Notes: a model not told the origin generated them from the sequence alone. 64,000 nt of DNA from Heterodera schachtii (GCA_023374025.1 SIJG01000002.1:534104-598103), one strand, 5' to 3'. Positions 10,782-25,500 are shown, counted from the first letter of the stretch. Numbers and translations: made by a program.

Positions 10782-11351
10782 TAGAGACCGACTAAAAGGG
10801 CATCATAAATCGCGAAAAAGGCACTATAATAGGCACCAAAAAATTGAAAAAAAAGGCATGAAAAGGCACGAAAATCCCGAAAAAGGCAAGAAAATAGGCA
10901 CTTAAAATTTTTTAAGGCTTTTTAGGAAGCAAAACAAGTAAAACTTAACCAAAAAACTTAATTTTGGTTATTTAAAAGATAATTAAATATTTATAATTTT
11001 TTTCGAAGAAGGAAAATTTTTAAATATAAAATTTTTATCAAAAAAAAAAAAAAAAAAAAAATTAAATTTAGTGCTCAACTTTTGAGAAAATTTTTCATTT
11101 CTTAGGAGTGTATTTCTCAAATTTTTTCAAGTCATTTTTTAGGGGGTGTATATTGCCGATTTTATTGCATTTCAATGGTATTTTTCGGGAAAAAAACGCT
11201 AAAAAAGGCACCAAAACGGCAAAATGCCAAAAAAGGCATAATAAAAGTCAACGTAGAAGAATCAAACCAAGTGGAAAATGCGTTATTTATGCTTAATATA
11301 TCGAAACTAATCCGCAGAAAAAAAGGCATTTGCCTCAAAAGTCGGTCTCTA
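10782..11351. mobile_element. hAT-type MITE, 570 bp, perfect 8-bp target duplication
   Basis: Ends TAGAGACCGACT and AGTCGGTCTCTA are inverted repeats. The element is flanked by GTAATAAT on both sides (10,774-10,781 and 11,352-11,359). Its interior is made of GGCAC/AAAAGGCA words. A related 620-bp copy in opposite orientation is at 56,326-56,945. It encodes no transposase; the short frames inside are chance. Confidence 0.88.
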
Positions 11352-13249
11352 GTAATAATAAATAATAATTTATTTTTCTATGTAAGAAAAATAAAGAAAA
11401 AATCGAAGAACCATTAACGATTTCTTCGATAAAAACCGGTCAATGAACGTTTTAAAATTATCAATAATACAAATATTAAAAATTAATTGTTATTTAAATT
11501 TTATTTGCGAAATTTAACTCATAATTTAGCTCAAACTCAATCTAAATTAATCAATCTTGGTATTAGAAGGTAGCAGCTCTACGTATCCTATACTAGATTA
11601 TGCTTTTTTAAATCTAGCAAAATATAACCAAAAACTTGCGAAAAATTGAAATGCAATATTTTTGCTTTTTTAAAACTTAATAAAAAAAAATTTAAATTTA
11701 GCAGAATAATAGAGAAATCTTTGGGCTATCTAATGAAAAAAAGTTATTAGGCAATGTCATGAATTTTAAAAATTTTATTCTTCTTTTTGTAAAAAATTTT
11801 ATAAGTATAATATAATCATTAAAAATAAAAGAAATAATTTTAAAAGAAATTTTGTCTTTGCAAAATTCGGCATTATTGCTTAAAGGACCTCTTTAAAAAA
11901 ATTTTAATAAGTAAAATATTTTGTTTTATAATTTCGTTTCTTTAAAAATTAAAAAAAAATATATTGGCAAATAAAAGCAGAAAATTCAAAAATTAGTGAT
12001 GATAAAAAGATTAGAGAGATGACTCTGTCCGATAATTAACATGATTATCTTTTTTATATATTTTTTCTAAAAAAATGCATAAAACTATATATTTATGTTT
12101 ATTATTATTAAACAAATTTTTAATTTCCAATATCTTTTTTTAGAGTTTTCCCAATTTTTTTTCGGAATTGGCACCAATGCATTTTGCTGCTGCTTTTCCT
12201 CAACCACCAAAACACTGCCAATAATAATAACAATATTCATTCATTGTCTCATTCATTTTCAATGTGCTGCTGCTGCTACTTTTGCTGCTCCACAAATTGT
12301 TGTCCACCTCCAATTTTTTTTTTTGTGGCATTTTCGGCACGGCACCCAAACGACAGAAGAGAGCACAAAGAAAGAAAGACACATTCACCATTACCATCAC
12401 CACCTCAAAAGATTGGCATTTTGTCTTTTCGGCATTGGCATTTTGTACAAAATTTTATGTTTATGTGTCCCCAAAAATGTGCCATTTGGGTGGGTGTTTA
12501 AAATAATGAGTCAAACGCCCATTCCAGGGGGTGGGGGAGAGGGTGGGCCAAAATGATGGGCCGGGGCGGGGGGCGGCTGGCTTTTTGTCTGATGAATAAA
12601 TGGCTTATTAATTTTTAAAATTGTTTTTCCGTCATTTTTACTTTGCAATGTTCAAATTTTTATTTTTATTTTTCGGTTGACACGATGAATAAAAATAATA
12701 AAATAAAAAATAATGAAATGAAATAATTATATTTTGACCAAAAAATTTAATAAGCTAAATAAATTTATTCAATAATTGAGAAATAAATATAATACATTCA
12801 GTAACTGTAATTGATTTTACTCATATGTTAATTTTAAAAATTAAAAATATATTTACAACATTTAAATCATTATTTATTTAATATTAATTTCAAAATTTCT
12901 TGAATTCTTTGAGTAAAATTATGTAAAAATTAAAAATCTTAGATTCTTGTGATAACAATAATTAATAATGCAATCGCGTTCAAGCTTTTTCAAGAGGAGC
13001 CTTTCTGAACAGCATTTTGGGGTACTTTTAAATAAGAATTGTAATTAGGAAATTAACTTATTAAAGAAAAAATTGATTTTATATAATAGTTCAATGAAGC
13101 AAAAAAAAAAAAAATGGCGAAAGTTTTAAGGATTTTTTATATATAAAAAATTAAAAAATTGAAAAATATTGGTTTGTTTTCTGAATTATTTAATATAATT
13201 TATTGTAAAAAATCTAAAATAAAAATCAATATTAAAATTATTGCATTAG
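11352..13249. other. Upstream region of the channel gene
   Basis: A/T-rich with simple-sequence patches (GCTGCTGCTGC near 12,265; a G-rich block at 12,525-12,590). It holds the helix-turn-helix fragment described separately. The overlapping open frames at 12,095-12,556 are low-complexity, present in several frames, and are not supported as a gene. Promoter and 5' exon(s) of the DEG/ENaC gene may lie here but cannot be placed. Confidence 0.4.
11964..12022 (+). pseudogene. Fragment of a second helix-turn-helix secreted-type gene
   Basis: Reads YWQIKAENSKISDDKKIRE, closely matching YRQIKVKNPKMSDEKIAEL of the third module in the 8849-9571 gene at both DNA and protein level. No start, signal peptide or other modules surround it, so it is a relic of a paralogue. 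Confidence 0.6.
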
Positions 13250-16200
13250 CGCACCGATGCCGAACTAATTTATCAAAAACATCGGCCAAAAGTGAGCCTG
13301 CCCGCCTTGGCGATGAGGTCAAATTCGGCACAACAAAATGCGGCAGCAAATGCACACCGGCGCAGTTCGTCCATGGCCGATTTGGGAGGTGCAAATATAA
13401 ATTTGGAATTTTTTAAAATTTATTTTTAAATATTTAAAAATATTTATGTAATAATTTCAAACGGAATGCTTTCAGCAATGTGAAAAACATTTTTTAAAAT
13501 TTTTCAAGACCTGGAAAAACAACGAAGCAAAAAATGGCATTCAAAGTTTTAATAAATAATGCGAAACTAATTACCGAAATTTAATGCGAATATTTTTTCA
13601 AATTATTAAATTTAATTATTTTTTTGCTCGAATGAAATCGGTTGGCCACGCAATGAAAACGGCGGCGGAAGATGAGTTACGGTATGAAATCATTCGATTT
13701 GCCGCCCGAACCACAGCACATGGCATTCCGATGGTAAAATTTATTATTTTGAAGAGAGCCGGCACGAAAATTGAAAATGTTAAAATTAGATTTTAGGATT
13801 TTAAATAAAACCCTGAAATTCAAGTTTATCTAAGGAAACACAGATTTATAGAAGTATAAGGACCACATCCTCAATTTTCTGGTAAATGTGGGTAGTAATA
13901 TTGATGTAAATTTCCAAGGACAAATCCGAGTCCTAAATTAGTCATGGCCGATTTGCTATTGTAAATTTTCGGCATTTTTTTTTGCTCCAACTTCAAAAGT
14001 GATCAGAAAAAATCTATCAAATGAAAATACGAACAAAAACACATTGTCATTGAATGCGATTTCCAATCTACAATTTAATGACCATTTGTCATGGTTCGGA
14101 TCCGTTTGACAGATGATGAATTATTTAAAAAAAGTTTATGGCTCTAGCGTAAGTTAGGAATTTTCATAAATTTTTAAAAATTTTGCCTATTTCATCGGTT
14201 TTTCGGATGCCCTAAAAAGTTAACTTTGGAAATCAAAAAAAAAAAAAATCCAAGGCCGCGCATGCCACCCGATGGTATGCCAAATGGATGTGGATGGCCA
14301 TCTCTTTGGCATCGGTTGGCATTTTTGCTACAATGTGCACGGGGTGCTACAAAAATATTGGCGCAAGGACAAAATCACCACAGTCCAGGTGAGAAGGATG
14401 TAAAAGAAAATTTTAAATAAATTTAAAATTTATAAATTTTAGAAATGTAATAAATGCAAAATAAATTAAATTAAAAATATTTTTTAATAAACAGGTGAGA
14501 AGGATGTAAAGAAAATTTTAAATAAATTTAAAATTTATAAATTTTTAGAAATGTAATAAATGCAAAATAAAATTAAATTAAAACTATTTTTATAAATTTA
14601 GAAAAAATAGCATTTTTTAAAAATTATTTCAGCTCCGTTTTGACAATGTGCCATTCCCAGCAATTACGGTGTGCAATTTGAACCCGTTTAAGCGGGAGTT
14701 GGCACGACGAGTGCCAGAAATAAGCGAAGTAAAATTTTTTAAATAAATTAATTAAATCAAGTAAAATTCAAAATTGTTATTTTTCAGACATTGGATGCCT
14801 TTCATCAGGCCGTCACCTACTCAAAACATGCGGATCAGCATTATGATGAAAGTGTGGCAGTTCGTGAACGGCGAAATATTCATGGTAATTAATAATTAGC
14901 TTCACTGTGATTACCGATTAACGATTTTTATTGATTTATCAAATCTCGATTTTTATAAATCGTTACTGATTGTAACATATCAGTACCGATTCTTGAAAAA
15001 TCGGTAATTTTATTTGCTAATTCCTTTACCAAAATAAATATTTTCAATGTGTAAATTCAGTAATTATTGTAACTATTTTTAGCGATTTTTTGAATATCCA
15101 ACCATTATCGGAATTGATTTTGTCGTTATTATGTTCGGTGAATAAACGCTTATTATCATAGTAGTTTACCATAGCACTGAAATAATTACCGTGCCAATCA
15201 TACTGTATATGCCCATTGTTAATTAACATAAAAATATCAATTTTTAGGCGGCTTTCGCTATGTACAGTATGAGCCGGTGATGAGCGACTGTGAATGTTTG
15301 GATGGCTATGTTGGTGAGGGACGAGCCGACTGTGCTCAGTTGGACACAGTGCCAAAGGTTAAATAAAACGCCAGAAAATTAAAAAAATAAATTAATTTAA
15401 TTTTTTAAATTTTTAAGGACAATGTAACGCTGTGCATATGCAATTACGATCGCCAAGACTCATCAGTGTGGCCGTGCTACAGCAAAGCGTACCATTTTTA
15501 AATTGATTATTTTTATTTAAATAATTTTAATTATATTATTACTATTTTTTAAGAAGCTGGATCGAATCAATGTGCCCAGATTGTAATGGTAATTGTTTTC
15601 CTTTTTATTCGATAAATGACAATGTTTACAACATCTTGCGCAAATAATGAAAACGTTTAAAACCGAAAATTTTGACCCTTAAAATATTAGAAAAAAAAAT
15701 TTTCAAGCGCCACTAAGTATTTTTTTTTGTAATTTTAACAAAATTTGATTAATAAATTTGTAAAAAAGTTGTAAAAACAAATCTTCAACACTCGAAAATA
15801 AGGACAGAGAGGAATTTATAACACTGTACAAGAATTAAACATTTTAAGACATCGGCTACTGTAATCTACCGTACACCAATGGCACCAATCCTTTGCCATG
15901 TTTATGCCAGAAAGTTTGCGCATTTGAATTAAAAATATTTTTAAAATTTAATTGTTAAGAACATCAATTACTGTCTGTTACGACCGGAAAGACTGAAGAG
16001 AATTTGGGAAATCCGAGGACGCGCAATACCAGATGAAGGTGATTCATCTAAAATGCTTAAAAATTAAATTAATCATTTTAATTTATTATTCAAATAGCAA
16101 TTTTAAATTTAAATATTATTTAGGTATTATATTTAAATTAATTTTTTTGAATTGTTCTTTTTTTTATTAAATTCAAAATTTATTTTAAAACATTTAATTA

Positions 16201-19200
16201 ATTGAGTATTGGTTTTTAAATAAGTAATTATAGGCTCTCCGTTTCGTTCTGATTTCTTGGCCCAATTGAAGGATCTTGGCTATGAAAATATGACTGATGA
16301 AGTCGCAATTACAACGAAAACGCTTGAAAAGTGAACCATTCATTAATTATTATTAAATTAATTGCACTTATTAATGATTAATTAGTGCTTATTAGAGCTG
16401 GGCCTGGACCTGGATTTTCCTGGATCCAGGTCCAGGTCATTTTTTGGCAACCTATATTTTTCTTGGACCTGGATTTTCCGGGATTTTTGTCCAGAAATCC
16501 AGGTCCATGCAAAAGACGAAAAAACCTGGATTTCCTGGACAAAATTTTCGAATTTATTATTTCAATTAACCGATGTTTTTTTCAAGTAAAAATGCCGAGC
16601 TCTAGTACTTGTTATTCCGAAATGTGCCCTATTTTATGAATATATTTGTTTACACAATTTCCAAAATTTGAATTTTTGAATTATGCCAGGCTTTTTATTT
16701 TTTGCATTTTTTTTGCCAGGCTCGTGCTCACAATGGCCGGGCTGCCGGTGGAGCGGCGCATTGCGCTGTCCTACGGTCGCAGTGAGTTCATCCGGATGTG
16801 CTCGTTCAACGGACAACAGTGCAACATCCAAAACGGTGAAGCCTAATTAGTAGGGCCCGGATTTATAAATTTTTACTTATTTTTCTGCCGCTTTAGCTCG
16901 ACGAGAAATGCACGAAAAACACATTTTCGTTCGAGAATTTTGCGTTTTAACGCCCTTATTCGATCTTAGAAATCTTTATTTTGGGTGTTCGCCCTTAAAA
17001 TAAGTTTTCCACTTCTTTTGGCGTTGTGTCCAAAATTTATTAACAAAAATGCAATAAAAAAAAAAAATACACCCCCTAAGAATCGATCAAAATTTTCAGA
17101 AAAATATACCCATATGAAATGAAAAATTTTCTTAAAAATTCAATCTCCAAAATTTTTGGCCGATAATCGTATGTCTTTTACCTCCGAAAATTTAAAATGT
17201 ATCTTATTTATAATTGCAATCAGTGAATAAAATTGTTTTCATTAATCTGAAATTATTTTCATATAAAAATAGCAATTTAAAATTATACCTCTAAATTTGG
17301 AACTTTTTCGTCCTTATTTACGGCCTTATTTTGGACTTTTTCGTCCTCAAAAATCCGAGCCCTACTAATTAGTAGGAAGGACTACAAATTTCATCTAAAT
17401 ACATGTTTTTACTGGATTCTCCGTGCTCTAAAAGAAGGGAAAAAATTTTCTTTTATGAATAAATATTATAACTTTTATTTACATACTTTGGACTTTTTAA
17501 CACATTTCGTACATATTTCGCAATAATTTTGCTGAAATTAATATTTTGCAATTTTTGATAATTATGTTTTTCATTTCTTTTACATATTGAGGTTTTTGGG
17601 AAGTTTAAAAATTTCTTTAAAAAAATTAAAAGAATTTTTTTTTGAAAAATACCCTAAAGATCGAATTTTCAAAAAATAGATATTAAAAATTAATTTTTAA
17701 AATACCAAACATTATTTTAAGTTCTTTAGGTCCTTTTTATGGCATTTTGAGCTTATTTACGTTTTCTATGAATGTAGTACAAAAACCATAATAAAAAAAA
17801 ATTTCTTTACATCCTTTAGTATTTATTAGTGAATTTTTGTACATATTTATTATATATTTAGAGATTTTTAAAATATTTCATGTACATTTTTTTCCGATTA
17901 TCTAACATATAATTCACAGCACTAATAATTAGGAAAGTATTTTTGCAGGATTTTTCCATTTTTCCTGGGCACTTAGGGACTTAAATAAAAAATTGTATGT
18001 TTTAAGGCGCTGTTACATAAATTAAATTTAGAACGTTTTTATCCCCTGTTATTAAAAAAAAAATTATTTTGTTTACCTGTTGGGCGTTTTGTCCAAACTT
18101 TCTGCCCTCTAAAAAAACTCTCAAAATATATTTTTTAACTTAGTTTTAAATTGAGTTAAAAAAAAAATCAAAATTACACATATTTAAAAATTTATTTAAA
18201 AAATGATTTGTTTTATATGGAAGTGGATAGAATATATTTATTTATTTATTTTTTTTAGATTTTAAGCTTCACGTTGACCCTGCATTCGGCAACTGTTACA
18301 TTTTCAACGCAAATCGGGAAAAGCCTTTGGTGAAATAAATCTTTTTTATATGATAATGAAAAATTATTTTAGGGAAGCAGTCGTGCAGGCCCTTCATACG
18401 GTGGGAATTTTTAAAATTCAAGCAATGAAAAATTTATTGAGCTCGACATTTTGAAAAAAAAACCTTACTTGGACATGGGTTCCATTTGGACTCCAGCAAA
18501 AATTCAGGCTTGTCATCGCCTGATCAATGCCTGGCCCTGGACTTTTTTTTAAATTTAAAAAAAAATCACAAAAATATTTGAAAAATTCAGTTAAATGCTT
18601 GAGAACATCTCAAAAAGTATAATTGATTCAAAATAATAAATATATTTTTAAACCTATTTATATATTTATTTTTATAACTCGAAATAAAACCTTGCTCACT
18701 TAAAAATAAATTAAAATTTTCAAGGAAATCCAGCTTTTTCGTGCCTAACTTGGACCTGGACTTAGATATATTTTTTTTTTTTTTTGCATATTTGACCTGG
18801 ACTTGGATTTTCTGGACTCTCCAAGTCACTGAACAATCGAGGTTGCCCAAAATGGGTTGGGCTTGTATCCAGCAAAAACTCAGGCTGGGTCCAGGTCCCA
18901 CCGAGCGAAAAATTGGAAATTGACTATTTTTAAACAGGTTTTCACCGAAAATTAGCCAAATTATGTCAAATTTTGAAAATTTAGGGGCATTTTATCCCCC
19001 ATTCTTACGCTGTAATATTCGCATTTCGCGCCAAAATGCGAAACGCGAAAGCGAAAGCCCATCCCCTGGTGTGCAGTGTTAAAAAATCGGGGACAAGCAA
19101 TAAACGCGGCTTAGGATTGCTAAGTGATGGGAATATATGCGAAAATTTCTTTGGACTTTTCATATTTACACATTTTAATAACAAATAGCTGGGTTCTTGT

Positions 19201-19545
19201 GTTTTGCCCCAAAACCTTTACTTTTCTATGGAAATATAACCACAAACGACAGAATTATTGAATGGATAAATGCAAAGTAATGAGAAAGACGGTGCTAGGT
19301 CGAAGGACAAAAAGTGCAAATTTAAATAAAATTTTTTGAAATTTGGCAGGCTAATAGAGAACTCTTAGGGCTATCGTATGATACCAAAATTGTGCAATTT
19401 GGTTGCGTCTGAGAAAAGTTATGAGTGGATTTAGTCAAAAACTTAGCAAATTTTGCACTTTTTGTCCTTCGACCCAACACGGAGAAAGACATTTAAAGAG
19501 AAAACCCCATAGAAAATGACAGACTTTAAAAAGTGTCCCAAATGA

Positions 19546-19576
<31 letters not shown>

Positions 19577-22500
19577 TAGGAAAATGTTTAGAAAGAGAGC
19601 GAGAGATTTTATATGGTTAAAAAAAAATAGAAATTTTCGTGTATTTCCATCTGCTTATATTTGAAAAATACGAATTCCCTCTTCACCCATCCCATCCAAA
19701 TTTTGTGCATTTTTGAGCCTGCTAGAAGATAAAGATTAGATGAGGAAAAAAATAGATGGCATCACTTTCTCCCTCTTACTCTAAAATCTCTCCATCTTTC
19801 TACCCCCCCCCCTCCCTCCTTGCCTTCCTCCCTCTTCTTTCTTTTCTCTTCCTCCTCCTCATCTTTTCCTCTTTCTACTGCTCTCTTTTTTCGTCTCCTC
19901 TTCCTCTTTCTACTGCCCCTTCTTTCGGCTCCTCTTCCTCTTATTCTTCCTCTTTCTACTGCCCTCTTCTTTCGTTCTCCTCTTCCTGTTATTCTTCCTC
20001 TTTCTCTTCCTGTTTCTACTGCCCTCTTCTTTCGTTTCCTCTTCTTCTTATTCTTCCTCTTTCTCTTCCCTCTCCTTCTCTTTGCCTCCTCTCTTCTACA
20101 GTTTATCTTCACCGTTCTTCTTCTTCATTTCCTTTCCACTTTCACTGTTTTCACCATTTTTGCCTTCCTTCTTCTCCGGCTTCTTCTCCATAATGTGCTT
20201 ATCCAACGCATTCTTCGCATCCACAAACTTTTCTTTTTGCTCATCATAGTGTTTCTGCGTCTGCTCAATATTCGCCTTTACAGCCATATTATGCAGGATT
20301 TTCTCAAATTCATAGTAAGGAACCTTCATAAAAAAGTTTTTTATTAGACCCCTCGTATCCGCTCGCTAGGATGACAACCGAAGTCCCCCTATCCAAGTCT
20401 GAAAGATGATATATTCTAGTCCCGAATCCCGACCCGAAAAGCTTTGGTTGCGGCAATTATTATATCCTAAAAATGTATATTTCGACAATTCATATACAAG
20501 GGGTGTCTCAGGTGCCAAGGGCCATACGACGGACGATTGAGACACGGGGGGGGGGGGGGGGGGGGTGTCTCGGGACCGATTTTCCATACGAAGGTCCAAA
20601 ATTTTCTCCGGCGGCGACCTTTTTTTTTTTTTGCTATTCAAACTATCTTTTTTGCGGCGCGTTTTTTACAAAAAAGTTTGGGGAACAGGGGGGGGGGGAG
20701 TCCGGCAGTGCCGTTAGACGCCGCCGGGAAAAAAAACTAGAATTTTTAGCGAGGCCTCATACGACGAGGGGGGTCAACAAAAAGGAAGCCGGTGCTTTTC
20801 GTGGTCTCTGCTAGTTTAGTGGTTCGAAAATAGCCCAAATGGATGTCGTTATATATGTGATCAGAGCGACCCGTTAAAGCTCCGGAATTTTTTATTATTA
20901 AACGATCCGCTGTTGTCGGACGGACCGTTGTCCGTCCATTGTCGAAACATTGAGCCAACAGTAACATGACATTCGCGCCCCAGACATTTTTGCGCCTATG
21001 TCTAAAAAACCTGGCCTCAAACATAAGTCTATTTCAATTCCAATTCCTGAAAGCCTAAACAGCAGTATTAAGTGATCGAAATTAATGCTGCCTGATAATC
21101 GGATAAATAGTAAATTTAAAAAAAATCAATCAATTATTCGAACAAAAGAATTAATGCTTCTAATAAACTAGAAGACTATATTTTCTTAATTTTAATGCTT
21201 TTTCGGCTATCAGGGATTTAGGACATAGGCGCAAATGTCCGGGGCGAAAATGTCGCGAGGCGCAAATGACCGGGGCGCAAAGGTCGCGAGGCGCAAATGT
21301 CCGGGACGTAAATGTCGCAAGGCGCAAATGTCCGGGACGTAAATGTCCGGGGCGCAAATGTCCAAGGCTCAAATAGCCGTGGCGCAAATGCCCGAGACGC
21401 AAATCTCCGGGGCGCAAATGTCCAAGGCGCAAATGTCCGGGGCGCAAATGTCGCGAGGCGCAAATGTCCGGGACGTAAATGTCGCGAGGCGCAAATGTCC
21501 GGGGCGCAAATGTCGCGAGGCGCAAATGTCCGGGACGTAAATGTCGCGAGGCGCAAATGTCCGGGACGCAAATATCCGGGGCGCAAATGTCTGCACACAG
21601 AGCCAACGTACCCCGCCCGAATTTATTATTTTTATTTTTCGATACACTGTCCTCCTGTGCCGTTTGCTTCTTCTCCAACTCATTCTTCGCGTTCTCTAAC
21701 TTCCTTTTTCGGTCCAGCAATGCCAACAACAGTTTCTCCAATTCCTTATCTTCGTTATCTTTATAATCCTTACATTCAGCTCCTTCACTTTGATGAATTT
21801 TTTGATCACTTTCCAATGAAAAAGGAAATGTGTAATAAGTGTCATTTTTTTCAGCGTCCACTTCTGAAAATAGTGAAAGAAATTGTCAAAAAAAAACATT
21901 AAGCGGACTTTTCCGTTTTATGGCCAAAAAGAATGAGCAGATACAAATTTATCTCAAATTTTGGCATTTATGCCGTTTTTTGATTTGCTTTTGCATTTCT
22001 TAAGCGCTTCCTGTTGATTTTAAAGTTCAAAATTTGGCCATAAAATTGAAAAGTACCCAATTTATGGTCTTCGCGAAACTTAAATTTTTAACGCATTTGA
22101 ATTTTATTTTTTTTTAATTCCGGGAGTTTTGGGAACGGTATTCTTGATTGCCTTTTTTTGGGGGGCGGCGGGGCGCCGCCGGGACCAACCCTGGGTTGCA
22201 AGCTCTACAAAATAAGAAAATCTTCAATACAAGTAGAGCACATCCATTGACACAATGAAATATTTTATTTTTCGTGGATGTACCGGATGGAAATGCCAAA
22301 TAATTAATTGAATGTTCTGAGCTTTATGTTGTGCTTTCACCTCGACTTAAAAGGGTATATCCAAGCTTTACACAATCAACTAAACGTTTCCTGGCATTGG
22401 CATAGACTATGACCAATTTTGTAGAGCTTTGTCTCAAACAATAGACTTTTATGGCGATGATGACTTTGTTGTTGTTGTTGTTGTTGTGCTCTGCTGCTGG

Positions 22501-25500
22501 TGGTGCTGCCTCACCACTGCTGGACAGCAAAGTTTCGTTGATGATAATAATAATTAAGAAAATGATTAATAGAGGGCGGGTGCAAATGGTGGGGAGAAAA
22601 TTTGGGGAAAAGTGGGCCATTTTTAGAAAATGAAGGCGCGATTTCCTCTGCCCACACCTATTATTTTCTTATACATAATGCCACGCATTACCACGATTTG
22701 CCAACATGGCACCACGCACATTTGTATGTATTACATACATATGCACATGGATAGCATATGTAGATTTTCGTTTTTCGTATTTCGCATTATTTTATATTCT
22801 CAACAACCCTGATATGCACATATGAATAGCATAGGTATAAATTAGAGACCGGACAAGAGGGTCGGTCGGTCGGTTTCGGTTAAAAACCGGAAAAAAACCG
22901 AAACCGAAAAACCGAAAAACTTAAAAAATTCTCGGTCGGTCGGTTTCGGTTTAAAAACCGAAAAAAAAAACCGACCGGTCCGATCTCTAGTATGAATGCA
23001 CTTTTTTATGAAAAATTTTTTGAATTTTTTAGCTATACGTTTTTAAGGGTTAAATTTTAAATATTTATAAATTTTTATACATTATTTGTTAAGCAAAATT
23101 CTATTAAAGCTTCTAAACCTCTAACTTTTGGATCGGCATTTTCCAGATACATGGCCTACGGGCCTACGGGGTTGGAAACAACACGGGGTACGGGGTCACA
23201 GGGTAAAAAAAAAAGCCCATAAACACCGTAACCACTTAAAACTCTGTCAGCCCAAAAAATAGGGTTATGGGGTACGGTGTCCGTAAAACCCGTGCACGGG
23301 CCTGTCCCGTGTCCGATTACGCTAAATTTTAGAAATTTTTTAAAAGAAATTTATATGCGATAAAGTAGAGTAGAACGTGACCGGGATCGGTCCGAGAATT
23401 CCCGGTTTTTCCAGGTCCTTGAATTTTTGAAAAGCCAGGTCCCGGTCCCTGTAGGGATGGGACCAACCGGGACCAAAATAATCACTGGTAAGAATGGGAA
23501 TCCAAGCATGAAATTTTTCAAGGAAATCTGGGAAAAGATTTATATCGAGCATTTTGCCAATTTTTAAAAATTTTTTCTCAAAGGAAAAAGGTGCTCCGGT
23601 CCCGGCATTTCAAGTCATGGCAAGTCCCGGTCCGTTTTTCCAAAAATTCACGGTCCCGCCCAACTATACGATAAAGCACCGACAAAAAAGGCAAAGATTT
23701 TAACACAAAAAACCAAAATCTTTGAAATAGGGGTGTATTTTCTGAAATTTTAGGATTTTCGGCTCTAAAAATAAAAACCTAGGAAATAGGTTCGAATAAC
23801 TTGAAAAGTTGCTTAACAACCACCAAAAAAAAAAAAAAACTTGTTTTTCGTGCGTTTCAGGTCACTGGGACAGGAAAAAAATAGGCAAAAACATAAAAAA
23901 CGTATTACGAGTTTTTCTCGAAAAATTTAATTAGTAAATGAAATTTATAATTATTATTTTAAAATATACCTTTGAATAAAAAAAATCCTTTATTTTTCTT
24001 CTTGTATTAACCTTTCCCAAATTCTTTCTTTTAATTGAAAATTGTCTGTAAAATTTTACTTTTTACAAATACAAAATACAATAATTTAAGCATTTCTAAT
24101 AGAAAAATGGTCCTGTTTTTTGAATAATTTTTTGACCTCTTTTGTCGGAGAGAGAGAGAGAAGAAAAGAGAGATAAAAGTTTGTTTTTCGCTCACATTCT
24201 CCACTTATTATTAACAAGGCTGCAAAAAATATGCACGAAAAATGGCCAATATATGCGCAGAAATATGCAAATAAAATCGTGAAATATGCACAAAAAATGG
24301 CCAAAAAAATGCGCATAAATATGCAAAATATGCACAAAAAATTTGAAAATTAGGGGGTGCAAATTAATTAAAAATTTTTATTCCTCATAAATTTTATCGG
24401 TTATTTTTGCAATTGCAAATCAAAAATTTCTGAAGGTTTCGGCAGTGAAGCTCACTGTTGACAAAGGGCGTAGCCAGACCCTTGGCTTCGGGGGGGGGGG
24501 GGGGGGGATGAAGTCAAAAATTCGATTTTTAGGGGGGGGGTGTCTATTTCGTTTTTTAAAATCCCGAATTATGGGGTGTATTTTACAAAATTTTTCGCCG
24601 TTTTTCGCAAAAAATTACTATTTGTTGCCATTTTGGTCTCCATTTTTCAAAAATATGGTAAAATGGGGGTCCGGCGGTGCCGGTAGGCGCCGCCGGGAAA
24701 TTTTTTGAGTATTTTAATGCAATTTTGTTAAGAAATTGTTTAAAATTTCAAAAAAATTTACTGAAATTTTTACTTTTTTGGGTTTCGGGGCGGGGGGACT
24801 TTAGCCCCCTCAGCCCCCCCTGCCTACGCCCTTGCTGTTGACCCACTCGCCCATTCATTCAGATTTGGATTTAATTTTTGGCATAATTAAAAAATTTTTC
24901 CTAAGGAACATTCAAATCGGAAAATATTTGACCAAAAATGGCAAAATATGCAAAAAATCTTAAAATATGTACAAAAAATGGCAAAATATGCATGAAATAT
25001 GCAGAAAAAGCCAAAATATGCAAAAATATTGCAAATATACCAAAAATAAGATGTTTTTCCTACTAATTAGACTACGTAGAATCCAGGAAAAAAATAGCAT
25101 TTGCATTTTTTTTTGCATCCTGATTAATACAATTTTCGCTTTTTGACTCGCGGTGTGTGAGGAAATAGTACATGCATACAAGGAAAAAGAAATGAGCGAA
25201 AAGTACAACAAGGAAATGTTTGACAAGAACCAGACCCAGGACATGAGCCAACGAATGCCTGGAAATGGCTGCGTTGGCCTTTGTGCCAATAACGGGTGTG
25301 TTGCATTCGGTTGGAGTCGACCACAGCGCTGATCACTTTTTTTTTAAAATTTTTTAGCACTTTTGAAATTCGCTAACCTTTTTCCCAATTCCAGCAGTTA
25401 AAAATCACTTTTTACACATATTTTTGAAAATAAAAACTTTCAAATTTTGGAAAATGATTAATTAAATAGAGGTTGTCAAGATCAATTTTGAGCGAATTTA

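Noticed and set aside
12095..12556. 153-codon frame upstream of the channel gene
   Set aside because: Composition follows GCTGCT, CAT and T-rich simple sequence; three frames overlap; no domain or signal.
19756..20347. Ser/Leu/Phe-rich 145-175 codon frames
   Set aside because: Low-complexity products of the polypyrimidine tract; the real coding content here is the minus-strand last exon of the nested gene.
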